64,000 bases of DNA. It comes from Chryseobacterium candidae. GTDB lineage: Bacteria > Bacteroidota > Bacteroidia > Flavobacteriales > Weeksellaceae. Below are positions 25,606-34,718 of the stretch, in pieces. Each line of letters opens with the position of its first letter. Position 1 is the stretch's first letter. Both the position numbers and the translations under genes were made by a program. The stretch is from NCBI RefSeq assembly GCF_004916905.1, contig NZ_SDLV01000047.1, positions 124,001 through 188,000 on the forward strand. Direction: 5' to 3'. Under the pieces are notes generated by a model that saw only the letters and a program-made list of their open reading frames with translations, made no database searches and had not been told where the DNA came from.

Positions 25606-27813
25606 TTAGTTGCCTAATTCAAGCTGATTTTTTACAAGGCTGTAGTAATCTGCTTTTCTGTTGACCAATTCCTGGTGGTTGCCTTTTTCAACAACAGCTC
25701 CGTTTTTCAGAACAATAATCTGATCTGCATTTTTTACGGTGCTTAAACGGTGTGCTACAATAATTACCGTTTTTCCTTTGAAGAATTCCTGTAAGTTATC
25801 ATGAATGATCTTTTCATTTTCGGCATCCAGCGCAGAGGTGGCTTCATCGAAGAGGATAAAATGAGGGTTTTTGTATACGGCTCTTGCAATAAGAACCCTT
25901 TGTTTCTGCCCTCCGGAGATTCCGTTGCCGGCTGCCCCGATTTTGGTGCTGTATCCTAACGGAAGATTATCTATGAAGGAAGAGATGTTGGCTACTCTTA
26001 CTGCATTTTCCATCTTTCTGGTATTGATTTCCACTTCGCTGGTGGCGATATTTCTTTCAATGGTGTCGGAGAAGATAAACCCATCCTGCATTACCACTCC
26101 GTAGTTTTCTCTGATGCTTTTAGGGGAAAGGGTAAGAATATCATCTTCGTTATAATGAATGGTACCGTGAGTAGGATTATAAAACTTTAATAAAAGCTTC
26201 ATCAAGGTTGTTTTTCCGCTTCCGCTGGCTCCTACAATGGCTGTCACTTTACCTTCAGGGATAAACAGGTTGACATCTTTTAATACAAACTGAGATTTCG
26301 GCCCTTCATACTGGAAAGAAACATTATTTAAGGTAATTCCTCTCTCTTCGTCTTTTGAATGGTTATTGCCTATTTCCAGGGCTTTCATTCCTTCTTTTTC
26401 TTCTTCTTCGTGATTCTGAACTTCATTTAATCTTGAAAGACTCAGTTTCGCATCCTGTAAAGAACGGAAGAAAGAAATCATCTGGTTAACGGGAGAATTC
26501 AATTGTCCGATGATGTAAGAGATGGCCAATAGTTCGCCGATGGTCATATTTCCTTTCACTACCTGCAATGCTGCAAAGAACGTCACGAAAATGTTCTTTA
26601 ATTGGTTAAGAAATTCAAATCCTGAAAACTGATACTGATCTACTTTTAAAATACGAAGGGTAGTTTTGAAAAGCTTATTCTGAATGCCTTCCCATTCCTG
26701 TCTTTTGTAATCTTCAAACTGATTTAACTTCATTTCAGAAACTCCGTTCAGGATCTCATAAACGCTTTCCTGGCTTTGTCCTTTTTCGCGGAATCTGTAA
26801 TAATCCAGAATTTCTCTTTTTTTCAGCCAGTATTGAGCCCAAACCAATGATAATGCCGTCAATGAGGAGTAAATAAGCACAATTGTAACGTTATAATACC
26901 AAAGCACTCCGAAAAACACTAGAAAAGTAACCATAGAGAAGAAGGTCATAAGGCTCTGAGAGGTAAGAAAATCTTCTATTCTCTCATTATCCTGAATTCT
27001 CTGGGTAAAATCTCCCTTCATTTTGGTATCAAAAAAGCCCATTGGAAGGAGAAGCATTTTCTTCAGAAAGTCTGAAATAATGGAAATACTGATTCTGGTC
27101 CCGATATAAAGCATCAGCCAGTTTCTGAGAATTTCTATCGTGATACTTCCTAAATATAAAACGACCTGAGAGACCAGAATGATGGTAATAAGATCTACGT
27201 CTTTTGTGTTAACTCCTTTATCAATAAGTGTTTGCGTAAGGAATGGAAATACAAGGCTCAGGCAGCTACCGATAAGCAGCATTCCGGATAAAAAGAGGAA
27301 TTTGCTTTTGTGCTCTTTGAAATATTTCATGGCAAAAGAAATACTCAGTTTATCTTCTTCCGGGAAGGTTTGCTGGTAAAAGCTGTTGGTAGGGCTTACA
27401 AAAAGAGCAATGCCGTTTTCACCGTCAGACAGCCAGCTTTTAAGAAAGTCTTTTTCGCTCATCCAGATCATTCCGTGGCTTGGATCTGCAATTTTGTAGC
27501 GTTTTTTTCCTGAAATAAGGCTTTTCTTTACATCAATAAGCACCACGAAATGATTTTTATTCCAATGAAGAATACAAGGCAGGCTGCCGTTTTCATCCAG
27601 GGTCTGTAATGTAAGCTTGGCAGGATAGGTTTCAAATCCAATATCTTCGCACAGTTCGCTGATGCTCAGTAAGCTAACTCCTTCTCTGGATAGGTTGGCA
27701 TTTTCTTTCAAAAAATGTAACGGAATCTGCTTGCCGAAGTAGGAAGCCACCATTGCGATACATGCTGGACCGCAGTCCATTTGGTCGTGTTGAGGGATAA
27801 ATTTTAGCTTCAT
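25606..27813 (-). CDS. Peptidase-containing ABC exporter of the lanthipeptide cluster (LanT-type)
   Basis: A 735-residue exporter. The N-terminal C39 peptidase (1-130) has Cys14 in MDCGPAC, His88 in NKNHFVVL and Asp110 in IADPSHG. This catalytic set cleaves leaders after Gly-Gly during export. A six-helix ABC membrane domain (about 160-460) follows. The ATPase domain has Walker A GASGSGKTT (about 528-536), signature ISGGQKQR and Walker B FILFDEATSAL. The precursors in this cluster carry LKGG before the core, so this enzyme should remove their leader and export the product. It is last in the operon and overlaps lanB by 4 nt (ATGA). Confidence 0.95.
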   Translation of the reverse strand: MKLKFIPQHDQMDCGPACIAMVASYFGKQIPLHFLKENANLSREGVSLLSISELCEDIGFETYPAKLTLQTLDENGSLPCILHWNKNHFVVLIDVKKSLISGKKRYKIADPSHGMIWMSEKDFLKSWLSDGENGIALFVSPTNSFYQQTFPEEDKLSISFAMKYFKEHKSKFLFLSGMLLIGSCLSLVFPFLTQTLIDKGVNTKDVDLITIILVSQVVLYLGSITIEILRNWLMLYIGTRISISIISDFLKKMLLLPMGFFDTKMKGDFTQRIQDNERIEDFLTSQSLMTFFSMVTFLVFFGVLWYYNVTIVLIYSSLTALSLVWAQYWLKKREILDYYRFREKGQSQESVYEILNGVSEMKLNQFEDYKRQEWEGIQNKLFKTTLRILKVDQYQFSGFEFLNQLKNIFVTFFAALQVVKGNMTIGELLAISYIIGQLNSPVNQMISFFRSLQDAKLSLSRLNEVQNHEEEEKEGMKALEIGNNHSKDEERGITLNNVSFQYEGPKSQFVLKDVNLFIPEGKVTAIVGASGSGKTTLMKLLLKFYNPTHGTIHYNEDDILTLSPKSIRENYGVVMQDGFIFSDTIERNIATSEVEINTRKMENAVRVANISSFIDNLPLGYSTKIGAAGNGISGGQKQRVLIARAVYKNPHFILFDEATSALDAENEKIIHDNLQEFFKGKTVIIVAHRLSTVKNADQIIVLKNGAVVEKGNHQELVNRKADYYSLVKNQLELGN

Positions 27814-30800
27814 GATACTAGATATTTTCTTTTGCCGATTTTCATTTTGTAATACTTTTCTACGATGCCGTAGATGATCAGTTCATGCATTCTGTGTCTG
27901 GATCTTATCAGCCTGTTGATATGCATGTGAATAAAACTGCTCACTAATCTTTCTTTCTGAATAGTCTTGAGCTTTTCAATTTCTTTACAGTTTTCTGTGA
28001 CTGCATTAACAAACTCTGAGAAGTATGGATTGTCATCCGTTTCTACAATTTCGCAGATGATATTCAGGTTGCTTCTGTATTTAAGGTCGAGCTGCTTTTT
28101 CAGGTTGCTGTCTACATTAAACTCTTTCTGAAACTGGGTATAGATTTTACTGATCACTTCATGCCGTTTATCCAGATCCATTCTGAAGACATCAAAATAG
28201 ACGTCAATACTTTTGATGGCATATAACCAAAGATCATCATTGTTCGGAATATTCTTTAACAGATTCACTGTCAGTTTACTGTCATAGTGGAAGATATGTT
28301 CCGCAGTGTCAATAAATTCACCTTCATATCTTTCATATTCTCTGTCGTAGGTTCCCATTTCCACTTTATTAATGATTCCTTCGCTGATATATTTATCAAA
28401 ATAATCGTTGAAAGTTGTAATGATCTGCGCTGTATTGGTAAGGTCATTATCATTAATTTCCAGCCTTAGTCTGATATGATTATCAGGATCACTGTACCTG
28501 ATGTAGAACCATTTTTTGATCAGATCTTCTTCATTAAGTTGTTCTAAAAGCTCCGGAAACACATCCTGTAATATTTTGTCTGAGAACTTGTTTCCGCAAT
28601 AAATTTTATAGTAAAGCCATTTATTTCCCGGGATGAATTTATGATCAGCAATATTGTTATTGAAAAGATGCGGGTCAAGCTCAGTTTTAAATGCTGTATA
28701 ATTTCTGTTGATCATGGGAATGATAATCTCATTGTTGAATTCATCTGCTTCAAGATCATAAAGACATTCTGTAAGTGTCACCATTTCTTTGGATCTCAGT
28801 TCATCCACAAGGAATAATAAAAGGTTATCATTTTCCGTATCGATCAGTAATTTGTTATCTCCCTGAGCAATAAAGAAATATCGGTTAACTTTTTTATCTG
28901 ATAGATATTCTTTTAATTTTTTAATGCTTTCCGTATTGTTTTTGGCCTTTATTCCTGATACTTCGTTCTGGTATACTCGCCATAATGCCGGCGTAAAGAT
29001 GATATCATTACCAAAGGTGATGCGGGGAATATAATCATACATCAGGTAATTGGTATCCCCAATGTTTAAAACCAATGCAGTGGAAATATCCTGATGCTGG
29101 AGGTCACATAAAAACTGGTATACCGGCAGCGAATTATAATCAAAATTATGAGCGGTAGAATGGAAGATTTTTACTTCTTTATTCTGTTCTTTATGGAATA
29201 AAACGATTCTTTTATCTATCATTTTAATGTAAAGGTCCGTCAGGCTGATGGTATTTTCCGACGCAGAAGGTTTCGTAAGATAAGAAAGCTGGTTTCCTCT
29301 TTTTACCTGTCTCAGAAGGATATTTCCGGCTCTGTTATCAGGTAGGTGAAGCAGTTCTGCGTAAATAAAATGATCATCGTTCTGTTCTTCTTTAATGATT
29401 CTGTTCATCGGGGCAAGGATTTCTTCATCTTCATTGGAAAACCTGGCGATAAGGTTGGCTCCGCTGGTACCTCCTACAGAAGAAATAGCAATTTTATCAG
29501 AAACCTTTTCTATCATTACTGCAAGAGATCTTGCCAGGCTTACTTCTTCCGTATTCTGAAGATTGCTGATATCATGCTGGCTGAGATCTATAGAAGTCTC
29601 TCCGTTAATGTTGGCTTTATTGATGAGTCTTCTCCAGAATTCATGAATCTTTTTATTGTAAGTGATGGAAAAAGAATCCGTGTTAGAATTGGGCCAGCTT
29701 AACGTATCTAAAAGAGAAGAAAAATCGTTTTCACTGTTTTGTTCCTGAATATACCCGATGCCGCTTTCATTGTCCAGCACTTCTACCAAAGGGACCAGGC
29801 TTTCTTCATATCTTGTGTAAAAAGCTGTTTTAAACTTTTCTAAGTTTTCATTCACCGTTTCGCTTCCTTTGTCCCAAAAACAGGCTAAGGTATTGATTCC
29901 TTTTTTGATTTTGGAAAGATCTTCTCTGGTAACCGGAGAGAAATCAAGGGTTCTTTTTAATGAAGAATTAATCAGGTATTTTCTGTCATATAATATGGAG
30001 AACTGGTTGGCAAGGGCAAATATTTCATTGTAATATTCCTGAGGCTGTCCTACTCCTGAATTAAGCAGCTTCATATAGTCGTCCATTCTGATGAGGGTAT
30101 CAAGGTAAGCATCCAGTTCAGGAGCAATGCCTTTTTTCGAATGTAAATATTCAATGATCTGGCATAGTGGAGAATGCTCATTCAGGCAGATATCAAAATT
30201 GCTTTTAAAGAACTGGGCATCTATCAGGCTGAAGATATAATATTTAGCATCTTCTTCAGAAACTCCTTCTACGTTTTCTGCTACCAGAGCCACCAGGCCG
30301 TCGAATGAGTAAGACTTATTGGCTGTGTTTTCAACCAGAAAATCCAGAAGCTCGTCTTTTTCCAATGAGCTGAGCGTGTAAACTCTTTTTTCATTTTGTA
30401 CTGTAGTTTCGATATATCGGTAATAATCACCCAGCTTATAGACGGAGTCATTAAGCTCATATTCGTGAACTTCCGGAAAGTCTCTGTTGATCAATGCGAT
30501 AACCTGAAAAAGGAAAGACAGGTCCAGCGTTGTATACCGGTGGATAGAATCCATATTTCCGGCTTCAATATTTTTATGTTCTGCGTTCAGTTCAAAAGCG
30601 GAATGAGAAGCAAATGTTCCGAACGGAGTAGATCTGGTGGTAATTCTGATATAGTATTTCAGGATAGAATTGTTAATTCTGTTTCTCTTTACCTGGGATA
30701 AAGATGAATCGTTCTGGCATAATCTTGCCCATTCGTTATACAGCTCATAAGATGCTAAGAAAACAGATTCTCTGAAGACCTCATCATTCCACAGTTCCAG

Positions 30801-30911
30801 AACAAAATGATCAAGATCTGCTGTATTTTTCGGTATGTTGTTATATTGTCTGAATGAGTACAAAGCGTTTCTCATAAAGCCAATATTAATGTTATCTAAC
30901 TGCGTTTTCAT
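27810..30911 (-). CDS. Full-length class I lantibiotic dehydratase (LanB)
   Basis: A 1033-residue LanB. The N-terminal glutamylation domain (about 1-650) shows the family pattern RITTRSTPFGTFASHSAF near residues 92-110. The C-terminal elimination domain (about 740-1020) includes KWFYIRYSDPDNHIRLRLEI and ends in a helical RLIRSRHRMHEL segment. Known LanB enzymes use glutamyl-tRNA to activate Ser/Thr of the precursor and then eliminate glutamate to give dehydroalanine or dehydrobutyrine. Both halves are in one chain, unlike split Bacteroidota versions such as those of pinensin. The start overlaps the oxidoreductase gene by 20 nt. Confidence 0.94.
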   Translation of the reverse strand: MKTQLDNINIGFMRNALYSFRQYNNIPKNTADLDHFVLELWNDEVFRESVFLASYELYNEWARLCQNDSSLSQVKRNRINNSILKYYIRITTRSTPFGTFASHSAFELNAEHKNIEAGNMDSIHRYTTLDLSFLFQVIALINRDFPEVHEYELNDSVYKLGDYYRYIETTVQNEKRVYTLSSLEKDELLDFLVENTANKSYSFDGLVALVAENVEGVSEEDAKYYIFSLIDAQFFKSNFDICLNEHSPLCQIIEYLHSKKGIAPELDAYLDTLIRMDDYMKLLNSGVGQPQEYYNEIFALANQFSILYDRKYLINSSLKRTLDFSPVTREDLSKIKKGINTLACFWDKGSETVNENLEKFKTAFYTRYEESLVPLVEVLDNESGIGYIQEQNSENDFSSLLDTLSWPNSNTDSFSITYNKKIHEFWRRLINKANINGETSIDLSQHDISNLQNTEEVSLARSLAVMIEKVSDKIAISSVGGTSGANLIARFSNEDEEILAPMNRIIKEEQNDDHFIYAELLHLPDNRAGNILLRQVKRGNQLSYLTKPSASENTISLTDLYIKMIDKRIVLFHKEQNKEVKIFHSTAHNFDYNSLPVYQFLCDLQHQDISTALVLNIGDTNYLMYDYIPRITFGNDIIFTPALWRVYQNEVSGIKAKNNTESIKKLKEYLSDKKVNRYFFIAQGDNKLLIDTENDNLLLFLVDELRSKEMVTLTECLYDLEADEFNNEIIIPMINRNYTAFKTELDPHLFNNNIADHKFIPGNKWLYYKIYCGNKFSDKILQDVFPELLEQLNEEDLIKKWFYIRYSDPDNHIRLRLEINDNDLTNTAQIITTFNDYFDKYISEGIINKVEMGTYDREYERYEGEFIDTAEHIFHYDSKLTVNLLKNIPNNDDLWLYAIKSIDVYFDVFRMDLDKRHEVISKIYTQFQKEFNVDSNLKKQLDLKYRSNLNIICEIVETDDNPYFSEFVNAVTENCKEIEKLKTIQKERLVSSFIHMHINRLIRSRHRMHELIIYGIVEKYYKMKIGKRKYLVS

Positions 30912-31839
30912 GTTGAATAGATTGTAAGTTGTAATGATTGCTTATCGTTTCAGCGTTTTCTATTTTCTTATCACTGTCGGGTTCCGTATCATATAAGATG
31001 AATTCATCTACGGCCAGTTGATCATCCAGGTTTTCAATGAGTTCAAAAAGCTCTTCAAAGCTGAGGTGTAGAATTTTGAACGCTTCGGATTCATCTGCGT
31101 CAGACTTTATTTCACTGATTTCTGAGAGGTTGATTGCCAGAGCAAGTGATGTTTTGGGTTCAAATCCGTTTTTCTGTATAAATGTTTCTTTATATCTGTT
31201 GATCTTTTCTTTTTTACCTTCAAAACTGTCAAGGAATTTTCCGTTTCCGTGAAATGCTGATACACAATAATTTGAGTATAAACTGACGGCGTCATCCAGA
31301 TTGTTCAGGGAAGAGGAAAGATACCATAGATCCGGGATCAGTCCGCCGTAAGGAGGGATCAGAATGCCTTCTTTTTCATTCTTTTCTGCTTCAGAATAAA
31401 AAAGTTCATGAATCATGCGGGCATTTTCTTTGAAGACCACTCCGGAGCCTCTTTCAAGAATGTCCGGGTTTAAAAGGTTTTTCGTATGATTACTTTCAGG
31501 GATGCCTTTGGACAGGCCAAGGTCTATTCTCCCGTTGAATATATTGTTGATCAGCTTATAATTGGTAGCCACAGCATAAGGAGAATAGCTCGGTACTGAA
31601 GTTCCTGCGGATCCTACTCTTATTTTTTCCGTCATTCCGGCAATCATGGCAATCACGATGTCCGGATTTGAAAAGGCAAGATTCTTAAGATGGGAATAAT
31701 GATGCTCTGCCAGCCAGAATCTGCTGTATCCTAATCTCTCTGCATGAAGGGCATAATCAACTACATCGTTAAGAGCTGTGATGGAATCTTTGCCGCTTCT
31801 GTATCCTAGTTCTAGTAATCCTATGCTTTTTGTTTTCAT
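30892..31839 (-). CDS. Luciferase-like (LLM class) flavin-dependent oxidoreductase in lanthipeptide operon
   Basis: A 315-residue TIM-barrel protein of the bacterial luciferase-like family: SIGLLELGYRSG at the start, YSRFWLAEHHYSHL near 38-51, and VGSAGTSVPSYSPYAVATNY near 76-95, the usual flavin-site segments. It lies between lanC and lanB with a 1-nt gap and a 20-nt overlap, so it is surely part of the pathway. In other lanthipeptide clusters, members of this superfamily (LanJC type) reduce dehydro residues to D-amino acids. Oxidation or another tailoring step is also possible. The cofactor is probably FMN; this is inference. Confidence 0.9.
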   Translation of the reverse strand: MKTKSIGLLELGYRSGKDSITALNDVVDYALHAERLGYSRFWLAEHHYSHLKNLAFSNPDIVIAMIAGMTEKIRVGSAGTSVPSYSPYAVATNYKLINNIFNGRIDLGLSKGIPESNHTKNLLNPDILERGSGVVFKENARMIHELFYSEAEKNEKEGILIPPYGGLIPDLWYLSSSLNNLDDAVSLYSNYCVSAFHGNGKFLDSFEGKKEKINRYKETFIQKNGFEPKTSLALAINLSEISEIKSDADESEAFKILHLSFEELFELIENLDDQLAVDEFILYDTEPDSDKKIENAETISNHYNLQSIQHENAVR

Positions 31840-31840
31840 G

Positions 31841-32998
31841 TTACAGTAAAAATTTTAGGTATTTCGTTTGGTCTATTTTGTCATTCAGAGCAATCAGGGC
31901 TCCTGTTTTTCCGAAGAGTAAATTGCTGTCTTCCAATGTGAATGGCTGATCCAGTTCGTTTTCCAGGATTTCCAGTGATCTTTTGGTCCAGAAATTTTCA
32001 GCTTTTTCATACTCAGGATGGCTGTCTTTTTCATGAAGCTCATGGTAAAGCTGTACAAGTCCTGAGGTTCCGTGGCAGTACTGGATAAACTCTACTCCTG
32101 TGTTGGCCATTACTTTCCTTTTGGTGGTTTCCAGACCCAGTTCGCGGGCCATTTCTGTGTATCTGTTTTCCTGTAGTGTTTCTTCTGTTTTATAAAGAAG
32201 ATAAGAGAAGGAAAGATCACTGTTGCACCAGCAGAGTCTGTTATTATGAAAAGGCTTCAGCCGGTTTTGTGCTATTTTGTAATTGTATGGTTTATATATT
32301 CTGGCATTTTCTACTTCATGAACATCAAAATTGGAGATAATGAAATCCAGGCATGAGTTAATAATATGTTTTGCTTTTTCCGTTATTTCCGGAAGGGCCA
32401 AAAGATTATTAACAATAGAAAGATAGCCATAATTGAATCCTAAGTTGATACCATCTGCATAGCTGTCGTTCAGCTTGTTTTCAAATGGAATGGGGTGAGA
32501 AATACATTCGTCATAAAGTATGTTTACGATTTCGCTGCTGTATTTTTCGTTTCTGATGGTGTTGAAATAGTGAAGATTTCCTATGGGTCCATCAAAAAAA
32601 GTGTAATTGTTTTCGTTCAGCATGGTGACAGACTGTTGGAAGATCAGTTCTCCGATGTCTGCAATCTGTTCATCAAAATCATCCTGAATAAGTCCGTCCT
32701 GTTTCAGCAGGTTCAGAATAATGCCCAGTCCGGTCATTCCTTTGGATAGATTCGGGAGGGTGTATACGTTGTTTTCTTTTTGCAGGTTGCCATTTTCAAA
32801 TACTTCTTCCAGGATAGCGCCTACTTTGTTCACATAGATATCATTTCCGGAGATCTGATACTGTGCAAGAAAATAAAGCAGAAGTCCCAGTTTTCCATAA
32901 AGCAATCCGTCCGGTAAATTTCCATAATCAAAATCCAGCAGTTTCTGATCATATTCCTGAAGAAGGATTGTTATGTTTTGAGATTGTAGAGTTTCCAT
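31841..32998 (-). CDS. LanC-like cyclase with zinc ligands but no active-site His
   Basis: A 385-residue LanC-family alpha/alpha barrel with glycine-rich repeats (LLYGKLGLL at 32-40, NLSKGMTGLG at 83-92, LLFGKTGAL near the end). The zinc ligands of NisC-type cyclases are present: Cys258 in CWCNSD and Cys308-His309 in QYCHGTSG. The segment corresponding to the LGLAHG motif, which supplies the general acid/base His, reads LGFNYG (186-191), so Tyr190 replaces His. The protein may need the second LanC-like protein encoded directly upstream, with which it overlaps by 1 nt. Cyclases add Cys thiols to dehydro residues. Confidence 0.9.
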   Translation of the reverse strand: METLQSQNITILLQEYDQKLLDFDYGNLPDGLLYGKLGLLLYFLAQYQISGNDIYVNKVGAILEEVFENGNLQKENNVYTLPNLSKGMTGLGIILNLLKQDGLIQDDFDEQIADIGELIFQQSVTMLNENNYTFFDGPIGNLHYFNTIRNEKYSSEIVNILYDECISHPIPFENKLNDSYADGINLGFNYGYLSIVNNLLALPEITEKAKHIINSCLDFIISNFDVHEVENARIYKPYNYKIAQNRLKPFHNNRLCWCNSDLSFSYLLYKTEETLQENRYTEMARELGLETTKRKVMANTGVEFIQYCHGTSGLVQLYHELHEKDSHPEYEKAENFWTKRSLEILENELDQPFTLEDSNLLFGKTGALIALNDKIDQTKYLKFLL

Positions 32999-34170
32999 TA
33001 TAGATCGTAATTATAGAATGAAACATAATTGTGATGGTTTGTAATGATATTGCTCATCAGATTAATACCAATTCCTGCTATTCCCTGGCCTAAAGCCATG
33101 TTGATATTGTCATATTCTGCATTGTAGTAGGCATTGAATCCTGCCCATTGCTCATTTTCATTTTTCTTAGACTGAAGAAGATGCTGGTGCCAGTAGTCTT
33201 TGGCTTCCAGAAAGACATCCTGTTCGGTAAGATGATAAAGGTTTTTGTACAAAGCGGATAATCCGGCAGAACCATAAATTAATCCCGGTTCCAGGATGGC
33301 AGACTGATCAGTGTCTTTAAATTTTGTGGTATTGATCAGTATCTGAAGGCCTTTGTCGCAATAGTCTTTATTGTCTAAAAGAATTCCGGCATTGTAAAAA
33401 GTATAGCCAATTCCTATTTCCCCATAAGCCAGATTATGATAATCTATATAAACATCTTCAAATGCATTGAACGGGAAAAGAGAGATATGGTCTGTAGTGC
33501 TTTCTTTACAGCTCCAGATGAATGAAAGTCCGGAGTGAATAAGCGCTAAAGATTCCGGAGTGTAGATGTTATTTTTGTAAAGGAATAACAAATAGTTGAT
33601 GACTCCTGTAGTTCCGTGCCCTAAGCCCAGTTCTACATATGGATTTTCTTTATTGCGAAGATCAAATTTCCAGTAGCTTCCGCTTTCGTGAGTTTGAGTA
33701 AGCTCAATGATTTTATCCAAGGTATTGTTTATCAGATGTTTTTTATCCTCAAGATTTCTCAAAACGAAATACTTGGCAAAACTCGGAAAACCGCTGGTAA
33801 GGTCAAGATCTCCGTTTTGTGTTTTCTGGATCAGAATTTCTTCCAGAATGTCATCTATATTCTCCAGTAAAGAATCTATTTCATTGTCTAAAACTTCCTG
33901 CTGTTTCAGGAATATAAGATATAATCCCAGCTCTCTTATTTCATCATTAAAATGAAGACTCTTATAATCCTCTGTTAAAACAGACAGAGACTTTTCAATA
34001 TAATGGGTTACCAGTTCTAAAGATTCCGATTCCTGGGTCATCAGATAATGATAATAATAGAACATTGAAGCACTTAGAATCCCGTTATTAAGACCTATTC
34101 CGGTAAGGGATGTCTCTTTTTTACGGATACATTCTTCTATTTCTGAGATGATTAATTTTTCTTTTTGCAT
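32998..34170 (-). CDS. LanC-like protein with the active-site His but no zinc ligands
   Basis: A 390-residue LanC-family protein, first gene after the precursor array. The glycine repeats are visible (GIGLNNGILS at 24-33, LGLGHGTTG at 181-189, NMALGQGIAG at 357-366). His185 in LGLGHG matches the catalytic His of NisC-type enzymes. The zinc motifs are gone: LAYGEIG at 247-253 stands where W-C-x-G should be (Ala248 for Cys), and LIYGSAG at 297-303 stands where L-C-H-G should be (Ile298 for Cys, Tyr299 for His). It is therefore unlikely to activate Cys thiols alone. It may pair with the other LanC or present the precursor. Confidence 0.88.
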   Translation of the reverse strand: MQKEKLIISEIEECIRKKETSLTGIGLNNGILSASMFYYYHYLMTQESESLELVTHYIEKSLSVLTEDYKSLHFNDEIRELGLYLIFLKQQEVLDNEIDSLLENIDDILEEILIQKTQNGDLDLTSGFPSFAKYFVLRNLEDKKHLINNTLDKIIELTQTHESGSYWKFDLRNKENPYVELGLGHGTTGVINYLLFLYKNNIYTPESLALIHSGLSFIWSCKESTTDHISLFPFNAFEDVYIDYHNLAYGEIGIGYTFYNAGILLDNKDYCDKGLQILINTTKFKDTDQSAILEPGLIYGSAGLSALYKNLYHLTEQDVFLEAKDYWHQHLLQSKKNENEQWAGFNAYYNAEYDNINMALGQGIAGIGINLMSNIITNHHNYVSFYNYDL

Positions 34171-34203
34171 GATGTGAGAGCTGTGAGATTATATAATTTT
34201 TTT

Positions 34204-34239
34204 AAAAGAGGGAGACTGATGAACATCTCTCCCTCTTTT
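34204..34239 (-). terminator. Hairpin between precursor array and modification operon (attenuator)
   Basis: 12-bp perfect stem AAAAGAGGGAGA / TCTCCCTCTTTT with a 12-nt loop, 12 nt after the last precursor stop and 34 nt before the lanC-like start. As in other lanthipeptide loci, it would let abundant precursor mRNA accumulate while limited read-through expresses the enzymes. The T-run lies inside the stem arm, so termination should be partial. Confidence 0.75.
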
Positions 34240-34250
34240 ATAGGAGAAGA

Positions 34251-34430
34251 TTACTTCGCTATTCTTGTTTGTACCACAGTGTTTCCACCGCAAGAACACT
34301 GTCCGCAAGACTGCGCCGCTGCCTGAAGGCTGTTAACTCCTCCTTTTAGGCTGTTCATTTGCTCTTCCTGTAATTTGCTGATTTGCTCTTTGTTGATTTG
34401 AAGACCCTTAGTTAGTTTCATTTTGTTCAT
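34251..34430 (-). CDS. Lanthipeptide precursor 5 (divergent core)
   Basis: A 59-residue precursor; the one closest to the enzymes. The leader runs from MNKMKLTKG to MNSLKGG (residues 1-31), with the double-Gly cut site for the C39 exporter. The 28-residue core begins VNSLQAAAQSCGQCSCGG and ends VVQTRIAK. It carries Cys at core positions 11, 14 and 16 and Ser/Thr at 3, 10, 15, 20 and 24. It differs from its four siblings in the last six residues (Gln for Lys, Ile-Ala-Lys for Ala-Ala-Gln). Confidence 0.93.
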   Translation of the reverse strand: MNKMKLTKGLQINKEQISKLQEEQMNSLKGGVNSLQAAAQSCGQCSCGGNTVVQTRIAK

Positions 34431-34483
34431 GATGTTTAATTTTAAATGTTATTGTTTATTTTAAATGTGATTGGGAGTGCTGA

Positions 34484-34663
34484 TTATTGAGCTGCTCTTG
34501 TTTTTACCACAGTGTTTCCACCGCAAGAACACTGTCCGCAAGACTGGGCCGCTGCCTGAAGGCTGTTAACTCCTCCTTTTAGGCTGTTCATTTGCTCTTC
34601 CTGTAATTTGCTGATTTGCTCTTTGTTGATCTGTAGACCTTTTGTTAATTTAATTTTGTGCAT
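34484..34663 (-). CDS. Lanthipeptide precursor 4
   Basis: A 59-residue precursor (starts MHKIKLTKG; LKGG at 28-31). The 28-residue core begins VNSLQAAAQSCGQCSCGG and ends VVKTRAAQ. Cys 11, 14 and 16 of the core can form three (methyl)lanthionine rings with dehydrated Ser/Thr at core positions 3, 10, 15, 20 or 24. The protein is identical to precursors 3 and 1. Confidence 0.93.
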   Translation of the reverse strand: MHKIKLTKGLQINKEQISKLQEEQMNSLKGGVNSLQAAAQSCGQCSCGGNTVVKTRAAQ

Positions 34664-34718
34664 GATGTTTGATTTTTAGATTGTTATGGTTTATTTTAAA
34701 TGTGATTGGGAGTGCTGA

